From assembly GCF_003259435.1 (NCBI RefSeq), contig NZ_QLMA01000001.1, positions 558,001 to 622,000 of the forward strand: a stretch of DNA of 64,000 nt. The letters run 5' to 3'. Below are positions 37,460 to 45,187 of this stretch, piece after piece. This stretch comes from Chitinophaga dinghuensis (GTDB taxonomy: Bacteria; Bacteroidota; Bacteroidia; Chitinophagales; Chitinophagaceae). The first letter of the stretch is position 1. Each line of letters opens with the position of its first letter. The translations under genes and the position numbers were made by a program. Under the pieces are notes generated by a model. That model was not told the origin of the DNA, ran no database searches, and saw nothing but the letters and a program-made list of their open reading frames with translations.

Positions 37460-37996
37460 ATGAGAAAACTTAGCATGGATGAATTAGGCCGTAAAACCGT
37501 GGAGGAATTTAAGGCCGCCAATAAAACGCCTGTTGTCCTGGTGATGGACAATATCCGGAGCATGCACAATGTGGGCTCCGTTTTTCGTACCGCCGACGCC
37601 TTTCTGTTACAGGGGATTATCCTTTGCGGCTATACGCCGGTACCGCCTCACAGGGATATCCATAAAACAGCCCTGGGAGCCACTGAAACGGTAGAATGGC
37701 AATATGCAACCACTACAATGGAAGCTGTAAAAGACTTACAGGAAGCGGGTTACAAAGTGATGGCAGTAGAACAGGCAGTTAACAGCGTACGCCTGGATCA
37801 TTTTCAGCCAGGTACCGATCAGCCACTGGCACTGGTTTTCGGTAATGAAGTGAGCGGGGTAGACGGAGATGTAATGAAAGCGGTGGACGGTTGCATAGAA
37901 ATTCCGCAACTGGGGATGAAACATTCCCTCAATATTTCGGTGACAACCGGTATTGTGGTTTGGGATATCTTTGTAAAACTACAAGCTAACCATTAA
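37460..37996 (+). CDS. TrmH/SpoU-family RNA 2'-O-methyltransferase
   Basis: A 178-residue SAM-dependent ribose methyltransferase of the knotted SPOUT type. Motif 1 is NIRSMHNVGSVFRTADAF, motif 2 is LALVFGNEVSGVD, and motif 3 is IPQLGMKHSLNISVTTGIV, which together form the trefoil-knot SAM site. I start it at 37460 because the longer open frame from 37358 would overlap mutS and begin with non-conserved sequence, and because a promoter element sits directly before 37460. The substrate (tRNA or rRNA position) cannot be told from sequence. The UbiA-type gene follows 16 bp later, probably in one transcript. Confidence 0.92.
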   Translation: MRKLSMDELGRKTVEEFKAANKTPVVLVMDNIRSMHNVGSVFRTADAFLLQGIILCGYTPVPPHRDIHKTALGATETVEWQYATTTMEAVKDLQEAGYKVMAVEQAVNSVRLDHFQPGTDQPLALVFGNEVSGVDGDVMKAVDGCIEIPQLGMKHSLNISVTTGIVVWDIFVKLQANH

Positions 37997-38012
37997 ATAT
38001 TTTTATTTACAT

Positions 38013-38879
38013 ATGTATACAACTATAAATAAATATCTGTCACTTGTAAAATTTGCGCATACCATCTTCGCGATGCCTTTTGCGCTGATAGGCTTTGTGA
38101 TGGCTATCCAGAGGGGAGGAGGCAGCTTTAGCTGGGCTACTTTCGGACTGGTGCTACTCTGCATGGTATTCGCCCGCAGTGCCGCTATGGCATTCAACCG
38201 CTGGCTGGACGTAGATATCGATAAACTGAATCCCCGTACCGCCAAGCGCGAGATTCCTGCCGGCATTATCTCCAAAAAGAATGCAATGGCCTTTATCCTG
38301 GGCAATGTGATATTATTTATAGCCACCACCTGGTTTATCAATCCCATTTGCTTCTACTTATCTCCGGTGGCCCTGCTGGTAGTGTTGGGCTATAGCTATA
38401 CAAAGCGTTTTACCGCCCTTTGCCACCTGGTGCTGGGTGTGGGCCTTTCCCTGGCTCCAATCGGCGCTTACCTGGCCGTTACAGGCCAATTTGCCATATT
38501 GCCGGTGATGGTATCCGTACTGGTCTTATGCTGGGTATCCGGTTTCGATATCATTTACTCCCTCCAGGATGAAGATTTTGACCGTTCCCAACAGCTGAAC
38601 TCTATTCCTGCCTGGTTGGGCTTATCTGGCGCACTGCGTTTCTCCGAAGTACTGCACGTCATTGCAGCCGCCCTGGTGATCACAATCGGCGTCGTAGGTC
38701 ACTTCCACTGGCTGTACTGGATAGGGGCCGCTACCTTTGTAAGCATGCTCGTGTCTCAACATATGCTGGTAAAACCTAGCGACCTGAGCAGGATCAACAT
38801 TATGTTTATGACCACAAATGGTATTGCCAGCGTGGTATTTGCCGTTTTTGCTATCGCAGACATGTTGTTCCTGGGATAA
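38013..38879 (+). CDS. UbiA-family polyprenyltransferase (menaquinone or related quinone pathway)
   Basis: A 288-residue integral membrane protein with about eight hydrophobic segments. It carries both aspartate-rich motifs of the UbiA family: NRWLDVDIDKLNPRTAKREI from residue 62 and YSLQDEDFDRSQQLNSIPA near 182. These bind the prenyl diphosphate through magnesium. The family attaches a polyprenyl chain to an aromatic acceptor. Members of this length and wording are usually named 4-hydroxybenzoate polyprenyltransferase, but in a menaquinone-using bacterium the acceptor may be a futalosine- or menaquinone-pathway intermediate. It lies 16 bp after the methyltransferase and 29 bp before ruvX. 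Confidence 0.88.
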   Translation: MYTTINKYLSLVKFAHTIFAMPFALIGFVMAIQRGGGSFSWATFGLVLLCMVFARSAAMAFNRWLDVDIDKLNPRTAKREIPAGIISKKNAMAFILGNVILFIATTWFINPICFYLSPVALLVVLGYSYTKRFTALCHLVLGVGLSLAPIGAYLAVTGQFAILPVMVSVLVLCWVSGFDIIYSLQDEDFDRSQQLNSIPAWLGLSGALRFSEVLHVIAAALVITIGVVGHFHWLYWIGAATFVSMLVSQHMLVKPSDLSRINIMFMTTNGIASVVFAVFAIADMLFLG

Positions 38880-38908
38880 TACTTTTACACTTATTAAAAA
38901 TTGATGAT

Positions 38909-39328
38909 ATGCCACGTATTATGGCGATTGACTACGGGAAGAAGAGAACGGGGCTGGCAGTGACAGATCCCCTGCAACTGATTGCCAGTGGCCTTACCAC
39001 CGTGTCTACACACGACCTGATCCCTTACCTGAAGAAATACTTTGCGGCTGAAGCAGTAGAAACCATTGTCATCGGGGAACCTAAAAACCTGGATGGCACC
39101 GCCACAGATGCCACGGCCCTGGTAACAGAATGCATCCGCATCCTGAAAAAGAACTTCCCGGATATCCCGGTAGTGAAGATGGACGAACGTTTTACTTCCA
39201 AGATGGCTTTCCAGAGTATGCTGGACAGCGGCTTGAAGAAGAAAGACCGCCAGAACAAAGCCCTGGTAGACGAAATCAGCGCTACCATCATCCTGCAGGA
39301 ATACATGCAGCGGGAAAAAAAGATATAA
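38909..39328 (+). CDS. ruvX: Holliday junction resolvase-like protein RuvX (YqgF family)
   Basis: A 139-residue RNase H-fold protein of normal family length. The N-terminal catalytic strand reads MAIDYGKKRTGLAVTDP with the family Asp, the second acidic site is in IVIGEPKNLDGT, and the C-terminal acidic cluster lies in DERFTSKMAF and ALVDEISATIILQEY. The family takes part in pre-16S rRNA processing and is also annotated as a putative Holliday junction resolvase. It lies 30 bp upstream of def on the same strand. Confidence 0.93.
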   Translation: MPRIMAIDYGKKRTGLAVTDPLQLIASGLTTVSTHDLIPYLKKYFAAEAVETIVIGEPKNLDGTATDATALVTECIRILKKNFPDIPVVKMDERFTSKMAFQSMLDSGLKKKDRQNKALVDEISATIILQEYMQREKKI

Positions 39329-39333
39329 ATTTG
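39326..39333 (+). promoter_or_regulatory. Possible -7 element before def
   Basis: TAAATTTG fits TAnnTTTG and overlaps the ruvX stop codon, 25 bp before the def ATG. No TTTG stands at the right distance upstream, so def may equally be read from the upstream genes. Confidence 0.3.
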
Positions 39334-39358
39334 TAATTTAAACCAAGTCATAAGAATC

Positions 39359-39937
39359 ATGATATTGCCAATAGTAGCTTACGGACATCCGGTACTGAGA
39401 AAGGTTGCGGAAGATATTACGCCGGAATACCCGGGGTTAACAGAACTTATCGCCAATATGTGGCAGACCATGTATGCCTCCAATGGAGTAGGTATTGCGG
39501 CGCCTCAGATCAATAAAGCGATTCGCCTGTTTGTGGTGGACTCCAAACAAATTATTGAGAGCCTGGAAGAAGACGAAAAAAATGACTACCCTGGCGATGA
39601 AGGCGTTAAAGAAGTATTCATCAATGCGCATATCGTGGAAACCGGCGGTAAAGAATGGCCTTACAACGAAGGATGCCTGAGTATCCCTAAAGTAAGAGAA
39701 GATGTAGATCGCCCGCAAACAGTTACCCTCAGCTATATGGACGAAAATTTCCAACCACAGGAAAAAACTTTCACCGGCGTTACTGCCCGCGTTATTCTGC
39801 ACGAATATGATCATATAGATGGCGTATTATTCATCGATCATCTTAAACCACTGAAACGCAGGATGTTGAAAAGCAAACTCGACGATATTACCAAAGGAAA
39901 GATTAGGGTTGATTACAAAATGTCTTTCCCGAAATAG
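39359..39937 (+). CDS. def: Peptide deformylase
   Basis: A 192-residue metalloenzyme that removes the formyl group from the first methionine of new proteins. All three signature motifs are present: GVGIAAPQ (43-50), EGCLSIP (104-110, with metal ligand Cys106) and HEYDH (148-152, with two His ligands and the catalytic Glu149). A short acidic insert (EEDEKNDYPGDEG, about 70-82) sits between the first two motifs. No methionyl-tRNA formyltransferase gene lies beside it. The ATG is well placed after ruvX, and the gene ends 84 bp before the sigma factor at 40022. Confidence 0.97.
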   Translation: MILPIVAYGHPVLRKVAEDITPEYPGLTELIANMWQTMYASNGVGIAAPQINKAIRLFVVDSKQIIESLEEDEKNDYPGDEGVKEVFINAHIVETGGKEWPYNEGCLSIPKVREDVDRPQTVTLSYMDENFQPQEKTFTGVTARVILHEYDHIDGVLFIDHLKPLKRRMLKSKLDDITKGKIRVDYKMSFPK

Positions 39938-40021
39938 GAAAATATTTTGTAATGTAAATAAAACCTGTTATTTTGGACATACATATCCAGACATCCATCA
40001 AAGATTAACATCCATATCCTC

Positions 40022-40576
40022 TTGGGCGCTACGTTTACATACACTGAAGCTGAACTGGTTCAGGGCCTCAAAGCCAGGGACGAAAAAATATTCAGCTATT
40101 TGTACGATCATTATTCCCCTGCACTATATGGTGTGGCCCTTAAGGTCATTACAGATGAAACCACTGCCGGCGACGTCCTGCAGGAAGTATTCGTAAAGAT
40201 CTGGCGTAGTATTGATAAATACGATGCTTCTAAGGGCCGTCTTTTCACCTGGATGCTGAATATAGCACGAAACACCGCCATAGATAGTTTGCGGTCCAAA
40301 GCATATAAACTGGAGCAGAAAATTACGGACGTTAACAATCATGCATTGATGTATGAACCCCAAATGGCTGTACACCTCCAAGTAGATCACCTCGGCCTCA
40401 GCAAAGCAGTCGAATTGCTCCAAAAAGAACAAAGAATCATTATTGACCTGGCGTACTTCAAAGGTTGTACCCAGGAGGAAATAGCAAAAGTACTTGACAT
40501 ACCACTGGGTACAGTGAAAACCCGGATGCGCAATGCCATCATGCAATTGCGTGGCCTCTTAAAACAACAATTGTAA
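40022..40576 (+). CDS. ECF-type sigma factor (SigK-like) paired with a RskA-type anti-sigma factor
   Basis: A 184-residue ECF sigma factor. Region 2 is at about 24-92 (SYLYDHYSPALYGVAL, DVLQEVFVKIWRSI, GRLFTWMLNIARNTAIDSL). Region 4 is at about 126-178 (CTQEEIAKVLDIPLGTVKTR). No ATG is available: an in-frame stop lies at 39959 and the first reasonable start is the TTG at 40022, so the exact start is uncertain. It is followed after five bases by a RskA-type anti-sigma factor. Such pairs respond to envelope or redox stress in other bacteria; the signal here is unknown. Confidence 0.92.
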   Translation: MGATFTYTEAELVQGLKARDEKIFSYLYDHYSPALYGVALKVITDETTAGDVLQEVFVKIWRSIDKYDASKGRLFTWMLNIARNTAIDSLRSKAYKLEQKITDVNNHALMYEPQMAVHLQVDHLGLSKAVELLQKEQRIIIDLAYFKGCTQEEIAKVLDIPLGTVKTRMRNAIMQLRGLLKQQL

Positions 40577-40581
40577 ACTGC

Positions 40582-41481
40582 GTGGACATAAACCGTTACA
40601 TATCCTCAGGTGTGCTGGAAAGCTATGTGTATGGTCTGCTTCCAGATGAAGAACACTCGGAAGTGGAAGCCATAGTTTTGCGATATCCGGAGGTTCGTTT
40701 GGTAGTCAATAATCTGCAACAACAATTGGAGGACTTCGTGCATAACTACGCCGTAACCCCTCCGCCCGCCCTCAAAGCCCAGTTGCTGGATATGATCCAT
40801 AACGAATCTACCCCGGAAGGCGAAGCACTACTCCCTGAAGAACTACGATTGAATACCCATATGGTATCCAATCAGAAAGCCGCTCCCCCTCCAGCCGCTT
40901 TCACCGCCATACCCGGCAAAAAAAAAGCTAGGGACCGAATCTGGAAATACCTAGCGGCAGCATGCATACTTATCCTCGTTATCAGTGCAAGTATCAACCT
41001 CTTTCTCCTAAAAGATTCTACCGATTATAAAGGCCGCTACCAGCGACTCATCGCAGCACAACAGAAAATTGATGCCGATAAATCACTGGAGTCCAACCAA
41101 ACGGCCAGCTTCCGTGAAACAGAAGGAGATGAATCTCTGATGAACGATCCCGCTGTAATCTGGGTGAAAACCTCCGGATACGGCCACCACAACGCAGGAG
41201 CCGCCTCCCTCGGATGGGATAAGAAATCCAGAGAAGTCTATTTCATCAACTGGCAACTGCCAGAACCCCCGGAAAATAAACAATTTCATATATGGTCCGT
41301 TTCTGACCATCAATTGCAAGACGCTGGAATGCCGGAAATCAACAGATCCAATACCGGTAAACTCCAGCACATGAGAAGAGTCATAGAGAATCCTAAAGCC
41401 TTTGTGATCACCCTCGAACCAAAAGGTGATTCCACCGGCCCCGACGACGCGGAAATCTTTCAAACCGCCAAATTCAAGTAG
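40582..41481 (+). CDS. RskA-type membrane anti-sigma factor
   Basis: A 299-residue single-pass membrane protein with a GTG start, five bases after the sigma gene, so translation is likely coupled. Residues 1-75 form a helical sigma-binding domain (VLESYVYGLLPDEEHSEVEA) of the RskA kind without zinc ligands. A membrane segment spans about 122-143. The extracytoplasmic C-terminal domain at about 178-299 reads SREVYFINWQLPEPPENKQF and is typical of RskA. It should hold the preceding sigma factor at the membrane until proteolysis or a signal frees it. A shorter relative of its C-terminal half is encoded at 41728-42333. Confidence 0.92.
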   Translation: MDINRYISSGVLESYVYGLLPDEEHSEVEAIVLRYPEVRLVVNNLQQQLEDFVHNYAVTPPPALKAQLLDMIHNESTPEGEALLPEELRLNTHMVSNQKAAPPPAAFTAIPGKKKARDRIWKYLAAACILILVISASINLFLLKDSTDYKGRYQRLIAAQQKIDADKSLESNQTASFRETEGDESLMNDPAVIWVKTSGYGHHNAGAASLGWDKKSREVYFINWQLPEPPENKQFHIWSVSDHQLQDAGMPEINRSNTGKLQHMRRVIENPKAFVITLEPKGDSTGPDDAEIFQTAKFK

Positions 41482-41613
41482 TGGATACCATGGAATGTTC
41501 AGAATAATACGTGTCTCCCTACTACTATATATACCCACATTAGCCATTTATCAGATACAAAGTTGATTTATTGTACAGCCCTGTTGTTGTTGTTTTGTGT
41601 GACGTCATAAACA

Positions 41614-41675
41614 TGTTACCATTGCCCCTGCGTGCAATCGTATCCCTCGTAGCAATATATCAGGGCCCGGTAACA
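41614..41675 (+). other. Possible structured leader before the second anti-sigma-like gene
   Basis: In the 246-bp gap 41482-41727, TGTTACC (41614-41620) can pair with GGTAACA (41669-41675), continued inward by GCCCCTG with CAGGGC. The loop is about 30 nt with no T run after it. I see no clear promoter in the gap. The fold is by eye only. Confidence 0.3.
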
Positions 41676-41727
41676 GTTGTTGGAAACGTTTATTAAACCA
41701 AATCCATAAACTAAAACAATTCCGTAA

Positions 41728-42333
41728 ATGGAACAACACAAATTCACCCCAGCCGATGCCCTGGCAAAGCCTATGGAAGAACCCAAAGGCCTATCCTGGA
41801 AATCCATTGCTGCCCTCTCTTTCCTGTTGCTGATCGTCAGCCTGGTGCTCAACTATTTCTTCTTTAACCGCTGGAAAGAATTCCGCGATTATAAAGACAA
41901 ATATCAGGCACTCTTAGTATCCCAAAACTCCATCCAGTCCAAAAACGAGCTGTATAAAACTCGCCTCGAACAACTGGAACAATCACTCAACATCATGGAA
42001 GATCCTGCTGTGATGAAAGTGAAAATGCCTGGTACCAAACTGAAACCTGATGCGGTAGCCACCGTATTCTGGAATACCCAAAGCAAACAAGTATACCTGA
42101 AGGTGAATAACCTCCCAGAACCAGCGGCCGATAAACAATACCAACTGTGGGCTATCGTAGACGGCAAACCAATTGATATGGGCGTGTTTGACATGGGCGA
42201 TACCGCTAAACTCCTCCAGAAAATGAAGATAACAGACAAAGTACAAATGTTTGCTGTTACCCTCGAACAGAAAGGTGGTGCCGTTCAACCAACACTTGAA
42301 CAAATGTACGTAGCCGGGAAAATTCCAGGCTGA
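41728..42333 (+). CDS. RskA C-terminal-domain membrane protein lacking the sigma-binding region
   Basis: A 201-residue protein with a short cytoplasmic tail (1-23), one membrane helix (about 24-46), a probable coiled coil (about 48-88, YKDKYQALLVSQNSIQSKNE) and a RskA-type C-terminal domain (90-201, with QVYLKVNNLPEPAADKQYQL and FAVTLEQKGG). It matches the C-terminal half of the anti-sigma factor at 40582-41481 but has none of its sigma-binding residues. It probably arose by duplication. It could pair with or compete against the full-length protein in sensing, but cannot itself be expected to bind the sigma factor. Confidence 0.85.
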   Translation: MEQHKFTPADALAKPMEEPKGLSWKSIAALSFLLLIVSLVLNYFFFNRWKEFRDYKDKYQALLVSQNSIQSKNELYKTRLEQLEQSLNIMEDPAVMKVKMPGTKLKPDAVATVFWNTQSKQVYLKVNNLPEPAADKQYQLWAIVDGKPIDMGVFDMGDTAKLLQKMKITDKVQMFAVTLEQKGGAVQPTLEQMYVAGKIPG

Positions 42334-42356
42334 TCCAAATAAATAGTATTTTTTTT

Positions 42357-42398
42357 GAAAGCTGGCATCGGCGCTTTTCAGCGCTTTTGCCAGCTTTC
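42357..42398 (+). terminator. Hairpin after the RskA-like gene, probable terminator
   Basis: GAAAGCTGGCA (42357-42367) pairs with TGCCAGCTTTC (42388-42398), and a second small stem GCGC/GCGC lies inside. The T run after it is weak (GCTTTGTTAC), so termination may be partial. Confidence 0.5.
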
Positions 42399-42433
42399 GC
42401 TTTGTTACTTCCCCTATTTCATTAACTTGCGGT

Positions 42434-43381
42434 ATGTCCAATCGCCTGAAAAGTATACTCGTCACCGTTATATTATGCAGCTCCGTGCATGCGCTCAAAG
42501 CCCAGGATACTGCCCATTACAAAGGAATGACCATCAACCTGGATGAAGTCACCGTAGCCGCTAAGAAAATAGGATTCGATATAAACAGCTTCATTAAAAG
42601 GGTGGAAGATGATACTACTTTCTACAGAGCCTTCAAAAATCTCCATATAGTAGGATTTACCGGCGATAACGACATTCGCATCTACGATAAGAAAGGACAA
42701 GTGGAAGCTTCCCTGAAAAGTACTACCCTTCAGGAAATGAAAGGACGATGCCGCACCATGCAGGTCACCAGTGAAAATGTAACCGGCGATTTCTATGACC
42801 GTAAAGGCAATTACAATTACTACACCGCTGAACTGTACGCCAACCTATTCTTCACGAAAGGAACAGTATGTGTAGATGACAACGGCAACACACCCGAGCG
42901 CTCCAATGGCTCACTCGCCAAACATAAAGCCCAGCTGAAACAACTGATCTTTAATCCTGGTAAACCCGTGCGCGGCGTGCCTATCGTAGGCAATAAAGTA
43001 GCCATCTTCAACTCCGATGTAATGCGGTATTATGATTTCTCTATCCGCTCTGAAAATTATGTCAATGGCATTCCCTGCTACGTTTTCACCGCTAAAGCAA
43101 AAGCTGATCTGGGTCGGATGGACAGAGGAGAAATTGTAATCGATGAACTGATTACCTGGTTCAATAAAGATAATTTTGAAATTGTAGGGAGAAAATATGC
43201 GCTCTCTTATAAAACTTTTCTGTTCGACTTCAACGTACAAATGAATGTGCAAATGACGAAGTTCAACGACCTCCTCATTCCTTCTCTGGTTACATATGCA
43301 GGAACCTGGAATGTGGCCTTCAAAAAGAGAGAAACTGCGGCTTTTATCGCCAAATTCCACAATTTTACTGGTAGCAATTAA
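42434..43381 (+). CDS. Secreted protein of unknown function
   Basis: A 315-residue protein I do not recognise. Residues 1-23 form a signal peptide (VTVILCSSVHALKA, cleavage before QDTAHY). The start of the mature part, KGMTINLDEVTVAAKKIGFD, resembles the ALDEVTVxA segments of Bacteroidota outer-membrane and periplasmic proteins. The remainder looks like mixed alpha/beta secreted protein with several aromatic-rich strands (YYDFSIRSENYVNGIPCYVF). Four cysteines are few for an extracellular domain. Its stop codon overlaps by four bases the stop of the convergent gene at 43378-45060. It is probably a periplasmic or outer-membrane associated protein. Confidence 0.8.
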   Translation: MSNRLKSILVTVILCSSVHALKAQDTAHYKGMTINLDEVTVAAKKIGFDINSFIKRVEDDTTFYRAFKNLHIVGFTGDNDIRIYDKKGQVEASLKSTTLQEMKGRCRTMQVTSENVTGDFYDRKGNYNYYTAELYANLFFTKGTVCVDDNGNTPERSNGSLAKHKAQLKQLIFNPGKPVRGVPIVGNKVAIFNSDVMRYYDFSIRSENYVNGIPCYVFTAKAKADLGRMDRGEIVIDELITWFNKDNFEIVGRKYALSYKTFLFDFNVQMNVQMTKFNDLLIPSLVTYAGTWNVAFKKRETAAFIAKFHNFTGSN

Positions 43382-45060
43382 TACACAACGGTTACAGCGC
43401 CACTGACGTGAACTGCTTGTTGCGTATCCTTGTCTACATAATCAACAACATATACGTAAGTTCCCATAGCTACTGGCTCTCCCCGGTAAGTACCCCGCCA
43501 TCCTACCTGAGGATCGGTGGTATAAAACATCCTTTCGCCCCAGCGATTGTAAATACTCATCTGGAAAATCGCCAACGGACAACGATATACCGGCCGGAAA
43601 TAATCATTTCGGCCATCCCCGTTGGGCGTAAATGCATTAGGGAAAAATACCGTACACGAACATTCTGTATATCTCACTACCACAGAATCCACTGTTTTCC
43701 CGCATTCATTATAACCACTCACACTATACACACCCGGTTTGGTCACCGTAAATACCGGTACACTGGTACTGTCCTGCCACTTAAAGTTGCCGCCAGCTCC
43801 CCTTGGATAAAGGGTATAAGGCGTACCGCGACATAAAATAGTATCCATACCCAGATTAGCTCTCAGGGTATCGACATAAGAAACGTGAATAGTATCGAAA
43901 GACTCGCATCTTCCAATCTGAGCATGTACATAATAATTGCCAGGCTTAGTTACGTAGTAGGTGGCCTGGTCGGAATTATCCTGCCAGGTATAGGTGCCAT
44001 TTCCAAAATCGGCCGTCAACACCAGGAAATTACCCTGGCAAAGGGTAGTATCATTCCCCAGATTGATTTTACGAAGTCTGTTATAGTTCACAAAAATCGT
44101 GTCTACTACGCTGCAGGTATGATTGATTTCCACCAATGCCCATACATCGCCTTCCGTGTTAACTGTCACGGATGGAGCAGTAGAACCCGTACTCCATAGC
44201 CAGGCAGTAGCCTCCGGTATTTTTGGCGCCAGCGTCACAGATTCACCCGGACATAACAACGTATCCGGTCCTAACGAGAACGGATATTCCGGACCTGTGA
44301 ACGTGACGGTCTTGCTATAAAACATCGAAGGACACCCTTCCGGATAAACAGTTACAGAGTAAGTGCCTGAAGTACGTACATCCTGCACTGGTTCCGTATT
44401 ACCGGTATTCCACAGGTAGGTACAGTTTTGTGCAGTGGCATCCAGCTGAATGTTTTCATTGGTACAAAGCACCAGATCCGGCCCCAGATCAATCTTAGGG
44501 ATCGGCGTGAAAAACACATTCACAGAATCTTTGATGAGGCAGCCATCAATTTTCAATTTATAAGTATCGCTGGTATCGGCGAGGATAGAAGATTGCGTGG
44601 AGCTGTCCTGCCATAAATAATTAACGCCCGGAATAACAGGTCCCTGAATCAGCATACTACCGCCTTCACAAAGGGTTACATCCTGTGGGCCGAAGTCATA
44701 CACAACCGGAGTAACGATCGTAATCGGTTGACTAACGGTTTGGGATACGCCGTTCGTCCAGGTGGTCAGCGTAACCGTATACGTGCCTGTACTGGTGTAA
44801 ATATGATAGGCTTTTTTGATACTGGCAGAGGAATCCTTACCTGCACTACCAGGATCTCCGAAATGCCATTTGACGGAATCTATGCCGGTAGTGTTCTTGA
44901 TAGCGAAATAGACGCTGTCATTTACACAGGTGGAATTAAAAGTAAATGTCTGTGCGGTTGCAAGGAACGGACATACGAGTAGCATGACCAATATCAGGGG
45001 CATGCAACATAGATAGTTAGAACGAATGAAGGTATATAGGCTTCTCATGTGTGGTGACAT
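43378..45060 (-). CDS. Surface protein with PKD domain, Ig-like repeats and gliding-type C-terminal domain
   Basis: A 560-residue secreted protein. It has a signal peptide (to about 36, ending FLATA before QTFTF), a PKD-like domain (about 42-116, VKWHFGDPGSAG ... GTYTVTLTTW), then five repeats of about 70 residues, each opening with LGxDxxLC (about 123, 192, 263, 334 and 403) and containing YxWxxGxT-like strands. The last 92 residues match the CHU_C/gliding motility C-terminal domain (FFPNAFTPNGDGRNDYFRPV, then IYNRWGERMF and GTYVYVVDY). This domain directs export by the type IX secretion system (type B) and cell-surface display. An in-frame ATG at residue 5 is an alternative start. Its likely role is adhesion. 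Confidence 0.93.
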   Translation of the reverse strand: MSPHMRSLYTFIRSNYLCCMPLILVMLLVCPFLATAQTFTFNSTCVNDSVYFAIKNTTGIDSVKWHFGDPGSAGKDSSASIKKAYHIYTSTGTYTVTLTTWTNGVSQTVSQPITIVTPVVYDFGPQDVTLCEGGSMLIQGPVIPGVNYLWQDSSTQSSILADTSDTYKLKIDGCLIKDSVNVFFTPIPKIDLGPDLVLCTNENIQLDATAQNCTYLWNTGNTEPVQDVRTSGTYSVTVYPEGCPSMFYSKTVTFTGPEYPFSLGPDTLLCPGESVTLAPKIPEATAWLWSTGSTAPSVTVNTEGDVWALVEINHTCSVVDTIFVNYNRLRKINLGNDTTLCQGNFLVLTADFGNGTYTWQDNSDQATYYVTKPGNYYVHAQIGRCESFDTIHVSYVDTLRANLGMDTILCRGTPYTLYPRGAGGNFKWQDSTSVPVFTVTKPGVYSVSGYNECGKTVDSVVVRYTECSCTVFFPNAFTPNGDGRNDYFRPVYRCPLAIFQMSIYNRWGERMFYTTDPQVGWRGTYRGEPVAMGTYVYVVDYVDKDTQQAVHVSGAVTVVY

Positions 45061-45147
45061 GGTAACTGCCTACTAAATTATGTAAAAAAATAATGTGATG
45101 GGAGTAAATAATATGAAGAAATAAATATTTAATTGGTAGGATCGCTT

Positions 45148-45179
45148 AAAAACGTCGCCCCGCGGGGATGCGGGGCGAC
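45148..45179 (-). terminator. Rho-independent terminator after the RluD-type gene
   Basis: GTCGCCCCGC (45154-45163) and GCGGGGCGAC (45170-45179) form a 10-bp GC-rich stem with a six-base loop, followed on the minus strand by GTTTTTAAG. Confidence 0.85.
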
Positions 45180-45187
45180 TAACTTTA

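Noticed and set aside
41684..41691. AAACGTTT as a fourth LacI-type operator before the RskA-like gene
   Set aside because: Only the inner eight bases fit; the outer bases differ from the two perfect copies, and such an octamer is expected by chance at this frequency.
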